From NCBI GenBank assembly GCA_013112715.1, contig JABFGB010000015.1:1-64000 (forward strand): a stretch of 64,000 bases of DNA. Reading direction: 5' to 3'. Source of the stretch: Chloroflexota bacterium. GTDB lineage: Bacteria; Chloroflexota; Anaerolineae; Aggregatilineales; J027. The notes under the pieces were generated by a model. That model did no database searches and was not told the origin of the DNA. It worked only from the letters and a program-made list of their open reading frames with translations. Positions 43,070 to 51,926 of this stretch are shown here, piece after piece; within the stretch, counting starts at the first letter, position 1; every line of letters starts with the position of its first letter. The translations under genes were made by a program, and so were the position numbers.

Positions 43070-43891
43070 GTGCCCACTGATCCTTTAGCCGTACCAATTC
43101 ATGCCTTTACATGGGTCGGCAGCGAATCTATGCACCTTGATGATCCCGCCATTACCGCTTGTCGCCAAGTCGTGATCGGACGCTATGGTGGCAATGTGCG
43201 GGCGGGGGCGAACAAAAACGAAGATGGCGCATTGGTGTACAGCGCAGCGGATGGCAGTTGGGAATTTGCCATGATTATTGACGCCCATCTGACTACCGAG
43301 AGCGCCGAATTACTGCTTTACTCGATTGATAGTGAGCGCCGCAATATTGTCGGTATCTTGGCCGGGCCAGTTGAAACCGCCTTTACCCAATTGGAACACC
43401 ACCTGCTTTCGATTTTTCGCTCAGTGTGGTTTCGAGAACAGTGTAAGCGCGTCAAAGGGGAAGCCTCCCTGATGTTTTGTGCCCGCAAAGGCGATTATTT
43501 GTGGTGGCTGTCTATCGGGGACTGTGTGACCTACGTACTCGACCCCCAATTGGCGGGGATGGGTCAATTCGCGCTGAATCAGCGTAACTTTTATGAGTGG
43601 ATTGGGCACATCAACAGCTTTGACCAGCCTGTGCCAACCTATACACGCGGCGTAACCAACCTCTCCGGTAACAGCCTCGTCTTGATGGTGACGGATGGCC
43701 TGCTGGAGTTTGGCAACCGCCCCTATGAAAATCCTATGTATCTGTATCGGGCGTTCCTACCTGCCTTCGATGGTCAGCGCGAAACCCTGCTGCTGGCGGT
43801 TGAAAATGCTCTGCTGGACGTGCATCGTGGGGCTGGGCGAGACAGCGCCACCATTATCGCGTGGAACTTCAGTTTAGCGGACATGTTGTAG
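43070..43891 (+). CDS. PP2C-like protein phosphatase
   Basis: The 273-residue protein carries the PPM/PP2C motifs in order: GANKNEDGALV, IIDAHL (the usual DGHGG is degenerate), LSIGDCVTYVL, LMVTDGLLEFG and RDSATIIAWN. Metal-binding Asps remain in NEDG, TDG and RDSA. It may dephosphorylate targets of the Ser/Thr kinases, though those genes are 6 kb away. GTG 43070 is the start, 6 bases after GGAGGG. A hairpin follows the stop. Confidence 0.7.
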   Translation: MPTDPLAVPIHAFTWVGSESMHLDDPAITACRQVVIGRYGGNVRAGANKNEDGALVYSAADGSWEFAMIIDAHLTTESAELLLYSIDSERRNIVGILAGPVETAFTQLEHHLLSIFRSVWFREQCKRVKGEASLMFCARKGDYLWWLSIGDCVTYVLDPQLAGMGQFALNQRNFYEWIGHINSFDQPVPTYTRGVTNLSGNSLVLMVTDGLLEFGNRPYENPMYLYRAFLPAFDGQRETLLLAVENALLDVHRGAGRDSATIIAWNFSLADML

Positions 43892-43896
43892 GAAAT

Positions 43897-43920
43897 GGGC
43901 GGGCACAACAATTCCCGCCC
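43897..43920. terminator. Hairpin between convergent genes
   Basis: GGGCGGG (43897-43903) pairs perfectly with CCCGCCC (43914-43920), loop 10 bases, between the phosphatase stop and the convergent NHL-protein stop. It looks like a repeated palindrome; no T-run. Confidence 0.55.
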
Positions 43921-43950
43921 TACGAAAGCCTCAGATTAAGACCGCTCTGA

Positions 43951-45432
43951 TTATTCTTCAAAGGTGAACACCACCACCTGCCACCATGTATAGTTGTAAT
44001 CTGAAACAACGACGTGCCCATTCGACAGCACTGCCATCCCACGTGGACTGTAGAATTCGCCATCCATAAAAGGTGGCGCATCCGAGTCATAATCGCTCAA
44101 TACCTGCTCTTGCCCATATTGGCTGATATAGCCCCCCTGAGCATCAAACCAATAGATGCCACCCTCCGAACTTGCCACGACGAGATGTCCTGTTGAACTG
44201 ATCGCAAAGGAGTCAATATAGGCATAACTTGACATGATGGGGTCAAGCCGTACCTGCGAAAGCGTGCCCGTGTGCAAATCCATGCGCCAGATTTCATAAT
44301 CCCCGGCGATGTACAGCGTGCCATCCAGCCCCATTTCGATGTCGGCATACCCTGTGATGGTGGAGTTTGGCCCGGAAGGTTGCGGCACAAACTCGTTGAG
44401 CAGTGTCCCCTCTTCATCCCAAATCTGGATACGGGTCATGGTATAAAATTCTTCAGAGTCCTGCCGATCTTGGATCACCACCCGACCATCGGGGGTTACT
44501 TCAATCTGGCCCGGCGAATACTCACCAAATTCGCCACTGTCTTGGCCCAGTTCGCCCCATGTATGTAAAATCTCGCCGTTTGACTCTATGTGGGTAACAT
44601 GCTGGTTGGCATCCACAACCCACAATGTTCCATCCGGCGCAACCGCAAAATCTTCCGCATACCCCGACCAGCGATTGGTCAACTGGGTATCGCCAATCAC
44701 CTCCTGCAAATCGCCCTCACTATCATAGACGTTGATGCCGCTGTAGTACCCCGCGACATAAATCGTGTCGTCCGGGCCGACCACAACCGACCCGATGGGG
44801 GCAAAATCTTCATAATCAAAGCGCTCCATTTGCTGCCAGATCACACTGCCCGATACAACGGGTTCAGCCGGGGCATGATATTGAGCCGAAAGCACCACCG
44901 CTTCAATCGTCTTGCCATACTGCTGAATGACACCTTCATTCGCAAAGACAACCACTTCCAACATGTTGCCCCCGCCCAAATCAATATACATATAGATCGC
45001 TTCTTGGCCGCCGGACTGCCCGATGGTACGATAGGCGGTGTGCCCCCCGAACTCTTCAATTTTTGGCCCAACATATTCGGTAAAGGTGTCGTCGGCTTCG
45101 TCTTGGGCAAAGGCCAGCACATCTTCTTCAAATGTACCGCTGCCTCCAAAATCAATCAGTTCATTAATCGGCCCGCCCGCGATAATGAGCAGAAACACGT
45201 CGTCGGGGAGGGTTTCAAAATCAAAGGTTTCTAGCAGCACCGCGTCGTTGCTCAACATGACGCCAAAGAATTCAGTTGCACCCCATGTTTCGGGATAACT
45301 GACCGTCAGCCGTCCATCCGACGTAGTATAATTCTGCGTTAGGGGGTCTTGAGCACTCACCTGCGGCGGCATCCACATCCCTATAACTGCGATGGTTATG
45401 ACCAACCATCCTACGCTCCATCGTCTACCCAT
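43951..45432 (-). CDS. Secreted NHL/beta-propeller protein
   Basis: The 493-residue exported protein has a signal peptide (about 1-27), an N-terminal PsbP-like domain (LTVSYPETWG, about 37-190) and a C-terminal six-bladed propeller (about 215-493) with NHL-type units: GSVVVGPDDTIYVAGYYSG, DFAVAPDGTLWVVDANQ, IEVTPDGRVVIQDRQ and GMAVLSNGHVVVSDYN. Propellers like this bind protein or sugar partners. The AGGAGGT site 6 bases before ATG 45432 is a perfect ribosome site, the strongest in the window. Confidence 0.75.
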   Translation of the reverse strand: MGRRWSVGWLVITIAVIGMWMPPQVSAQDPLTQNYTTSDGRLTVSYPETWGATEFFGVMLSNDAVLLETFDFETLPDDVFLLIIAGGPINELIDFGGSGTFEEDVLAFAQDEADDTFTEYVGPKIEEFGGHTAYRTIGQSGGQEAIYMYIDLGGGNMLEVVVFANEGVIQQYGKTIEAVVLSAQYHAPAEPVVSGSVIWQQMERFDYEDFAPIGSVVVGPDDTIYVAGYYSGINVYDSEGDLQEVIGDTQLTNRWSGYAEDFAVAPDGTLWVVDANQHVTHIESNGEILHTWGELGQDSGEFGEYSPGQIEVTPDGRVVIQDRQDSEEFYTMTRIQIWDEEGTLLNEFVPQPSGPNSTITGYADIEMGLDGTLYIAGDYEIWRMDLHTGTLSQVRLDPIMSSYAYIDSFAISSTGHLVVASSEGGIYWFDAQGGYISQYGQEQVLSDYDSDAPPFMDGEFYSPRGMAVLSNGHVVVSDYNYTWWQVVVFTFEE

Positions 45433-45452
45433 TTCGACACCTCCTAACCAAC

Positions 45453-46664
45453 CTAGCGCATTTTCACGATCCATTTTCCGACGGTCATTTTTTCCACCGC
45501 AGCCCAATCAATTTCACAGCCCATGCCTGTCTTAGGTACGGTGATGGTGCTGTCGGGGTTCAAAGTGGGTAGCGGTGTGGCAATATCTTGTTGATAGTAC
45601 GGCTGTGGCTGCATATGGTCGCCGGGTAAACGACAGGCCGGGTGTGAGGCAAAGGTGATGTTCATCCATTTACCGGGGGTCATATCCAGCATCCCCCCCA
45701 CCCAACATTCCAAATGTTCCTGCAAGGCCAAATCCGCTATCAACACACTTTGCCAATAGCCCCCAACACGCGGCGGCTTGATATTCAAAAATAGGCGGTC
45801 ACTGATGCCAAACATGCGCCAAATTTCGGCTGCGGTGCGGGCATCTTCTAGCGTTTTAATACTCTCATCCAGTGTAATCGGCGTGCGTAAATCGTGCTCG
45901 GCCTGAAAACGGGCATGGTCAAAAATATCATCGTGGCGGAAGGGCTGTTCAATCAGGAGTAATTCGAATTGATCCAGCGAAGAGAGCACGCGCTGATGGT
46001 CGGGGTCACGTGGGTCAAACGCCGAATTCGCGTCCACTTGGAGCATCACATCGGGGTATTTTTCGCGCAGGGTGCCGATGACATGGGCCACATCCAACTC
46101 AGGCCAAATTTTGACCTTGATACGCCCGAATCCCCGTTCAACTGCCGCCGCCGCCCGCTGAAAAATCTCCTCGGCGGTCTTGGCCCCCAAACTGAATCCA
46201 GCGGGGACACTTTCCTGCACCCCACCCCACAGCGCAACCAACGGCTGCTCCAACTGCTGCATCACCAATTGCCAATAGGCGCTTTCAAAAGACGACTTGG
46301 CGAAATGATGGCCCTTAATTTTTTTGAAGGTCGTCCAGAAATCATCGTAATGGGCTACTGTACCGCCGAGTTGGTCACGCACCATCGGCAACAAAAACCG
46401 CTGCAAGACATCTATCACCCCGTATACATACTCCGAATCAAACGCGGGGTCGGGCAGGGTTGGCGCTTCGCCCAACGCAACCAAGTCATCGGTGGTTCTC
46501 AGCGCCAGCAGCACCGTATCGCGCCGTTTGTAGCTGCCGAAGGAGGTCGTGAAGGGGAAATTTAACTCTGGCGCAAGGTGATAAATCGTCGCCTCACTCA
46601 GTTCAAACGGGTCATGTTCCGGCAGGTCTGGTGCGGCATAATCCTGTGGTAGTTGGTCGCTCAT
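45453..46664 (-). CDS. Enolase-superfamily enzyme, MenC / N-acylamino-acid racemase type
   Basis: The 403-residue enzyme has the muconate-lactonizing-type barrel: FGRIKVKIWP (KxK catalytic lysine), LQVDANSAF, LLIEQPF and TPITLDES metal ligands, and FLNIKPPRVGG (second catalytic lysine). It could be o-succinylbenzoate synthase of menaquinone synthesis or N-succinylamino-acid racemase; the two activities occur in the same family. No other men gene is near, but a COG3375-like GNAT gene follows the pattern of racemase operons. The ATG at 46664 was chosen, 8 bases after GAGGAT. Confidence 0.85.
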   Translation of the reverse strand: MSDQLPQDYAAPDLPEHDPFELSEATIYHLAPELNFPFTTSFGSYKRRDTVLLALRTTDDLVALGEAPTLPDPAFDSEYVYGVIDVLQRFLLPMVRDQLGGTVAHYDDFWTTFKKIKGHHFAKSSFESAYWQLVMQQLEQPLVALWGGVQESVPAGFSLGAKTAEEIFQRAAAAVERGFGRIKVKIWPELDVAHVIGTLREKYPDVMLQVDANSAFDPRDPDHQRVLSSLDQFELLLIEQPFRHDDIFDHARFQAEHDLRTPITLDESIKTLEDARTAAEIWRMFGISDRLFLNIKPPRVGGYWQSVLIADLALQEHLECWVGGMLDMTPGKWMNITFASHPACRLPGDHMQPQPYYQQDIATPLPTLNPDSTITVPKTGMGCEIDWAAVEKMTVGKWIVKMR

Positions 46665-46745
46665 CAAATCGTATCCTCAAAAAATGATTAATTGCGTTTT
46701 TTCTTCCCTCTCTAATGCTTTGGGGAAGTGCCGGGGGTGGGGATA

Positions 46746-47822
46746 TTACTTCAGCGTCAGCACGTAATAATTGCGCCGTTCGCCATCCACCACCGCGCTC
46801 ACAAAATCCGTGACTTGATACTTGCCCGGTGTCACCTCTACGCCCAACCGCGCCGGGTCAAAGGTATGGGTGTCAGTATAGACGGGTCGCCGCGTCTCGA
46901 GCAAACGCGAGAGCACCGCCCGCATTTCAGCCCGTTTCTCAAGGGCATAGCGCGGATTTTCTGATGAAAGGGTGTCAATATCGCCCGGAATCGCAAAGGC
47001 TAGTCGCGGCGGTTGGGTCTGGGTCAATTCATCTATTGTCGCGCCAGTGGCTTGTGGCAAGGCACTCGCCTCATCTAATCCGGTGGGTTGATACGTCCCG
47101 CTGTAAATCTGACGCAGCCGCTCATGTACCCCCGCATCATTCAGCGACCAACGCACCTTGTAGCGATCAGTCGGTACACGTCCATACAGCGCGTTCGACC
47201 AGCCGCCATAATAATCCACAATATATAAATCGAGCGCCCCACCCAGCTTCACCACATTGAGCATTCCATTGGCACCGCGCATCGGATCGAACGTCCAGCG
47301 CATCACGGTGTGCCCCAAACGAACGGCATGATAGGCCTGCATCACCTTCAGCAACCAGCCGATGTTGTTATTGCGGGCCGTCGGGTTGGTCGCCAGCATG
47401 TGCGAATAGAGCACCCCGCCCGGCGAGCCAAAACCCATCACAAAACCCAACCACCCCGCACTGTTAAAGCCCGTGTCGGCACGATAGGCCACCCCGATAC
47501 ACCCACCACTTTCTTCGACCTTTGCCAGACCAATCGGCGGCAGCACATCAAAGTCGCCCATACCCCAAACTTGGCCCTGCAATCGGCTGACCAATTCCAA
47601 GAAGCTGACAGGGTGATCGTGTCCATCGGCGTCCGTCCATGTGGTGGTACCGTTGGCGTGTGCCCATGAAAGCGTCGTAAACGCAACCGGCCCGATGCCT
47701 GCGATCTGCGAAACCCACGCCCGTTCTTCTTCAGGATTCGGCACATCCATGCGCTGCACCAAGCCAAAATTGGTCGGGTGAAAAGCCGCTAATGTCTGCT
47801 GCTGCGTCGTTTCGTCTGCCAT
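46746..47822 (-). CDS. COG3375-like GNAT acyltransferase
   Basis: The 358-residue protein has an N-terminal GNAT-like half (about 20-170): VWGMGDFDVLPPIGLA, GGCIGVAYRADTGFNSAGWL and NIGWLLKVMQAYHAVRLGHT, with FDPMRGANGMLNVVKLGGA as in COG3375. Family members are large GNAT proteins next to enolase-superfamily racemases, where some act as N-succinyltransferases on amino acids. The gene is immediately upstream of the enolase-like gene on the same strand. ATG 47822 is the natural start. Confidence 0.7.
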   Translation of the reverse strand: MADETTQQQTLAAFHPTNFGLVQRMDVPNPEEERAWVSQIAGIGPVAFTTLSWAHANGTTTWTDADGHDHPVSFLELVSRLQGQVWGMGDFDVLPPIGLAKVEESGGCIGVAYRADTGFNSAGWLGFVMGFGSPGGVLYSHMLATNPTARNNNIGWLLKVMQAYHAVRLGHTVMRWTFDPMRGANGMLNVVKLGGALDLYIVDYYGGWSNALYGRVPTDRYKVRWSLNDAGVHERLRQIYSGTYQPTGLDEASALPQATGATIDELTQTQPPRLAFAIPGDIDTLSSENPRYALEKRAEMRAVLSRLLETRRPVYTDTHTFDPARLGVEVTPGKYQVTDFVSAVVDGERRNYYVLTLK

Positions 47823-48224
47823 ATGAATTCCAATATTGTGTGATAAATTGGCTAATTGTACCCACCCCATCCTAAATTTGGCACACCCTCGCGCAAATCG
47901 AAGGACGATTGTTCTACAACTGTTGGGCATGGGTTGACAGGTATTATACGCCGTAAATGGCAGATGATCTGGGGCTGCGTCCGTAACCGCTCGGTGCCTA
48001 CCAACTGTAATAAACGGCTAACAGGGGAATACAAGGAGGTCAAGCCATGTGTCGGTTGGCCTCACCCCCAACCCTCTCCATCTTGGAGAGGATTTTCACG
48101 AAGGCGTTTTCGACTCCCCCTCGCCGATTGGAGAGGGGGCTGGGGGGTGAGGTTGGCTACCTATCGGACGGCCCCTTATGAACTTGTTTTTACTGGATTC
48201 GGTTGAGAACCCATGTTTTCCAAT
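47823..48224. other. 402-base intergenic region with repeats
   Basis: This stretch lies between the GNAT gene and the rhodanese pseudogene. I find no supported gene in it. Its first part should hold the promoter of the GNAT gene (minus strand). From 48059 it is occupied by a pair of inverted C-rich repeats, listed separately. Confidence 0.6.
48059..48152. repeat. Paired inverted C-rich repeat elements
   Basis: GCCTCACCCCCAACCCTCTCC at 48059-48079 is matched in reverse by GGAGAGGGGGCTGGGGGGTGAGG at 48130-48152, so two copies of one element face each other. Each has its own inner TTGGAGAG-type arm. Fragments occur at 1121-1157 and 40658-40700. Confidence 0.65.
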
Positions 48225-48880
48225 TTATTCCGTGACCAAGGGCAGCCCTGCACTCGCCCATGCGCCGGAGCCGCCCGCCAAGACACGAATGTCGGTATAA
48301 CCCAGCAGTTGCAGCATGACCATCGCCATGGTGCTGCGGTGGGTGGGATTGTCATAGAGGACAACAAGGCCGGTAGTGGGCACTTCGCTGATACGGGTCA
48401 TAAAGTCAGCAAATGGGATGTGCAGCGACCCTTCAATGAAGCCTTCGGCATATTCACCATCGGTACGCAGGTCAATTAGAACCACTGGGCTTTCAGCTAG
48501 TTCGGCACTCAAATCTTCCGCTTTGACCGTATAATATCCGGCGGGCAGGTTGGCGAGATATTCAGCCACTAACGGCAGGCATCGTGCCGGGTTCGACAGT
48601 GGCAGGTACATCGGTGACGGGTAATTCGGAGGCCATCCAAGCCTTGGTGCCACCCAACAAACTGCGGACATTGGTATAGCCCAACAGGTTAAGGACTTCC
48701 ATTATGATGGCAGAACGGTGGCCGCTGCCACAATAGACGACGATGTTCGCATCCAGAGCAGGCAGCATCGCCAGATTATCGGCGACGGTTTCAATGGGAA
48801 CATTCACCGCGCCTTCGATATGGCCCTCCGCATATTCGTCAGGAGAGCGCACATCTAGCAAGAACAGATCACCAGCCTAT
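48225..48880 (-). pseudogene. Tandem-rhodanese protein, 5'-truncated and frameshifted
   Basis: Two rhodanese domains are visible in different frames. The first (down to 48562) has LLDVRSPDEYAEGHIEGAVN and the active-site loop YCGSGHRSA. The second (48225 to about 48600) has LIDLRTDGEYAEGFIEGSLH and YDNPTHRST, with the catalytic Cys replaced. A frameshift between 48562 and 48600 splits them. Upstream of AGDLFLLDV the frame hits a stop at about 48878 and the start, plus about 30 residues and any signal peptide, is missing. It faces the selB fragment. Confidence 0.8.
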
Positions 48881-49231
48881 TATCGTTGTTTCAGGGGCAA
48901 CCCTATAATCCGCCGTCGCACAGGGAAGCTCTCTATTATGTAGAGGAGAGCATCCTGCAAATGTTGATTGAAGACTGCGAACTTGTTTTTTTGAAACCAG
49001 ATGTATTGCTGCTTCTGGATACCTACCGTGAAATGCTGCGGTATGTGTGTCACCGTCTTGAGGAAAATGGAGTCATCAATATCGGGGAATTACGCGATGC
49101 CTTCTCAACATCACGGCGTATTGCCGATGCCCTTCCTAGACTATCTGGAAGCGCAGGGGGCCACGCAGCGTACACCCGAAGGCCATATACTCAAGTCTCC
49201 TAATTGCACAGCATTGGAAAGCCCGTGCTAG
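48859..49231 (+). pseudogene. selB: selB C-terminal fragment, frameshifted
   Basis: The open frame from 48859 reads ITSLLSLFQGQPYNPPS, then YVEESILQMLIEDCELVFLK, VCHRLEENGVINIGELRDAF and STSR. After about 49130 the next frame goes on with PFLDYLEAQGATQRTPEGHI and LK, ending at TAG 49229-49231. Together this matches the last winged-helix domains of SelB, the selenocysteine-specific elongation factor (TSR-x-PxLDYL-x(3)-GAT-x-R). The GTPase domains and about 450 residues are missing, and there is one frameshift. The tRNA-Sec gene follows in 18 bases. Confidence 0.75.
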
Positions 49232-49242
49232 GTTTGTATAAT
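49214..49242 (+). promoter_or_regulatory. Sigma-70-type promoter of the tRNA-Sec gene
   Basis: TTGGAA (49214-49219), 17 bases, TATAAT (49237-49242), with the tRNA 5' end 8 bases after the -10. It overlaps the end of the selB remnant. The perfect -10 and spacing suggest the tRNA is still transcribed. Confidence 0.75.
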
Positions 49243-49249
49243 AAAGAGT

Positions 49250-49343
49250 GGGAGTGCATGAGTCCCGGTGGACTTCTCGGTCTTCAAAACCGATGACGGG
49301 CAGCGTGCCTGTCCGTGGTGGGTTCGACTCCCATGTATTCCCG
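49250..49343 (+). tRNA. selC: tRNA-Sec (anticodon TCA)
   Basis: The 94-base sequence folds as a selenocysteine tRNA. The acceptor stem is GGGAGTGC (49250-49257) with GTATTCCC (49335-49342), 8 pairs; a discriminator G follows and CCA is not encoded. The D arm is AGTCC-CGGT-GGACT. The anticodon stem TCGGT/ACCGA encloses the loop CTTCAAA, giving the anticodon TCA at 49284-49286. The variable arm is long (ACGGGCAG pairing with CTGTCCGT), and the T arm is TGGG-TTCGACT-CCCA. The eight-pair acceptor stem and long variable arm are features of bacterial tRNA-Sec. It reads UGA codons. Confidence 0.93.
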
Positions 49344-49508
49344 TATCGCCTTGGCGTGCCTTGCCTGCTTGTAGAAACTCTTTACCCCCATCTGCAATGG
49401 GTTCAAGTGGATTTACCCCTCCGCCTACGGGTGCCACACTCTCCCGACACACAACTCGGCAGAAATTGCGGATTGAGAAATTGAGGATAGCCCTTAGATT
49501 TAGAAGGG

Positions 49509-51926
49509 CTAGTAGCCATAACATCGCCAATTGAAGGCGGTGGTTGGGCTACTGCCTTGAAGTAGGGCGAAGGCAGTTTGCCGATTGTAGGTGGCCCGGC
49601 AAATGGCATCCAGTTCGTTTACGCCAATCGGTAAAACAGGATTGTTCGCTGCATCCTTACAGAACCAGTCTGTCTCTGTGTGGTCGGCAGTATAGCCTAA
49701 GCCAGTACAATACCCTTCAATTTGGATATCGCCGGGTGGCAGTTGTGTACCGGTCGAAAGGCCGATGCCGCCTGTCAACAGTATGCTCCCTGGTGGTACA
49801 TTTATTCGGTCTGGTGGAATCAGGAAAGATAAGGGGACTGCAAAGTCTATTGTACAGGTATTCTCGCCACAAAAGCCAATCATGCGATTTGCATAGTAGA
49901 CTGCAAAAGGTCGTTCCCAAAAATTCTCGGTCTGCCTCAAGGCACTTACAACTTCACTAGAGTCGTTACACAAGCCCGGCGGCGAATGCGCTTCATCTTT
50001 GGTACGAACTACAACACACTGTCCATTATTTAGTGCGGCGATTTGCCACTGTGTGCCACTCAATTGCCCACTTTGATTGACAAGGCTCAAATGCGCTAAT
50101 GGTAGTCCTGCCACTGTCAAGTTAAAAACGGCAAGGCTATCTTTATCTCGACCAATCATCAGTGCATAGCCGACTTGTGGTTCATTGATAGGTTGTTGAG
50201 GAGCAAACTCAAGGGAACAGGGGTCAGATTCGCAAAATCCGACCAGTACCGTATCGTAATAAACCGCAAACGGCTCTTTCCAAAATTCCTTGCCTTCTAA
50301 CACCACTGGGCCAGCGACCAAAGCACAATTAACGTCTTGTTGGTTGATCGAATCGGAGGCGCGTTTTACTATCCCGAAGCACTGACCACTAAATAATGGT
50401 GAAATGTCTTGGAATGTTGTCTCAAGGTTATTCTTGCTATTTCGAAATACCAATAAAGCGGGGTTCAGCAGCGTTTGGCTGGTATTGGCAATGATTAGAC
50501 TGTCTTTTTTCCCCTGTGTTATAGTCATGGCGTAATTTCCAGCAACGGGTGGTGTAACCTGTGTGGAAATAGCGACCCCAGAACTCACTGTTACAGGCAG
50601 AGTAAGTGTTGGGGCGAGGGTGGGGTCCGGAATTGTGGCTGCTGCGAAAGCGGTTAGAGTGGGGAATGGGGTGGTGGTTGAAACAGGTAAAACGGAAGGC
50701 TGCCCAACGGCCAGTGTCACAGTCGGAGCAGGCGTTCCGATAACAGCCTCACTTGGCATTAGGGATAAGGTTTCAGGATTTTGACTTTGGGATTCGGCAG
50801 ATTCTTTTTCATCATCGCTGGTCAGCAATAGAACGAGTCCACCAATTAAAAGAAGCAGCAAAACCGCTCCTCCGCCTACGGCTGCCCATATCCACTGCTG
50901 ATTTGACTGACGGTGTGGCATAGTGGGAGGAGCAGAGGCAGTTGGACCCGTTGCCAATTTGGGTGGAATTGGTCGCGTTGGGAGTGGTGCGTTGGCTATG
51001 GCTGGTGCGGGAGGGAGTGGATTACGTTTAACCTCTAAGGTGACCGCCTCAAGAATACTCTGGCGTGCAGCCAATGTATTCGACTGAATAGCATGATCAA
51101 GTGCAGTCGCTAATGCTGCCCCGCTTGGATAGCGATTAAAGGGTTCTTTTTCCAGTGTTTTCAGGATAACCGCTTCAATCTCCGGTGTGATTTCTGAGCG
51201 TAGTTGCCGAGGTGACGGCGGCGGCTCGGTCATGTGCAGCATTGAAATGTCTAGTGGGTTGACGGCGTTAAAGGGAACTTGCCCTGTAAACATCTCATAT
51301 AAAACAACCCCCAATGAATAGAAATCACTTTGAGGGATAGCTCCGGACGAGGAAATCGCTTGTTCAGGTGAGATATAATGCGGCGAACCAAAGATTTCAC
51401 CCTGTGTTCCAACCTCGGTGAGTAGTGCCAGTCCAAAATCCGTCAAAAAAGCCCGACCTTCTTTGCTGATAAGGATATTATTCGGCTTAACATCCCTATG
51501 AATTACCCCTCGACTATGGGCATAGTCCAGCGCTGCACAGATTTCATGGATGATATGGTTAGCATCTTCTGGTGGGATAAATTCATCTTTATGGTGAAAT
51601 TGTTCCAACAGCGTGGCAAGATCAGCCCCCTCGATGTATTGCATCGCCATGTAAAGCACCCCTTCGGCTTCACCATAGCGATAGAGCGTAACGATATTGG
51701 GATGTTGTAACTGCCCAATGGCCTGTGCCTCGCGCTTAAATCGTTCAATGTAATCCGCTTCGCCTCGGAATGATTTGTCAATAACTTTAATCGCCACATA
51801 ACGACGTACTTTGGTATCCCAAGCACGATAAACTCGTGCCATACCGCCATGCCCTAACAATGTCTCGATCAGATAATCGTCTAGCATTTGCCCCGGTAGT
51901 GAGTCTGGAATATTCGGTATTGTCAT
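49509..51926 (-). CDS. Receptor-type Ser/Thr protein kinase with two four-Cys modules
   Basis: The 805-residue protein has an N-terminal kinase domain (about 15-280): GHGGMARVYRAWD, VAIKVID, HRDVKPNNILI, LTDFGLALL and FGSPHYISPEQ. One membrane helix follows (about 350-375), then a Thr/Pro/Ala-rich linker and an external part. There, two repeats of about 120 residues each show GQC, Cys, FW-x(2)-PFAVYY, GFC and a final Cys-x(3)-F. A third short block ends the protein. It starts in an ATGA overlap with the other kinase gene. No PASTA domains are seen. Confidence 0.9.
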   Translation of the reverse strand: MTIPNIPDSLPGQMLDDYLIETLLGHGGMARVYRAWDTKVRRYVAIKVIDKSFRGEADYIERFKREAQAIGQLQHPNIVTLYRYGEAEGVLYMAMQYIEGADLATLLEQFHHKDEFIPPEDANHIIHEICAALDYAHSRGVIHRDVKPNNILISKEGRAFLTDFGLALLTEVGTQGEIFGSPHYISPEQAISSSGAIPQSDFYSLGVVLYEMFTGQVPFNAVNPLDISMLHMTEPPPSPRQLRSEITPEIEAVILKTLEKEPFNRYPSGAALATALDHAIQSNTLAARQSILEAVTLEVKRNPLPPAPAIANAPLPTRPIPPKLATGPTASAPPTMPHRQSNQQWIWAAVGGGAVLLLLLIGGLVLLLTSDDEKESAESQSQNPETLSLMPSEAVIGTPAPTVTLAVGQPSVLPVSTTTPFPTLTAFAAATIPDPTLAPTLTLPVTVSSGVAISTQVTPPVAGNYAMTITQGKKDSLIIANTSQTLLNPALLVFRNSKNNLETTFQDISPLFSGQCFGIVKRASDSINQQDVNCALVAGPVVLEGKEFWKEPFAVYYDTVLVGFCESDPCSLEFAPQQPINEPQVGYALMIGRDKDSLAVFNLTVAGLPLAHLSLVNQSGQLSGTQWQIAALNNGQCVVVRTKDEAHSPPGLCNDSSEVVSALRQTENFWERPFAVYYANRMIGFCGENTCTIDFAVPLSFLIPPDRINVPPGSILLTGGIGLSTGTQLPPGDIQIEGYCTGLGYTADHTETDWFCKDAANNPVLPIGVNELDAICRATYNRQTAFALLQGSSPTTAFNWRCYGY

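Noticed and set aside
44590..45234. 214-codon open frame opposite the NHL propeller gene
   Set aside because: Shadow of a real gene; composition is not protein-like and there is no supported start.
45969..46565. 198-codon open frame opposite the enolase-superfamily gene
   Set aside because: Shadow frame; the opposite strand has all catalytic motifs.
48562..48564. In-frame TGA in the rhodanese gene as a selenocysteine codon, given the nearby tRNA-Sec
   Set aside because: Sequence after the TGA in that frame has no rhodanese similarity, while another frame continues the second domain; a frameshift explains it.
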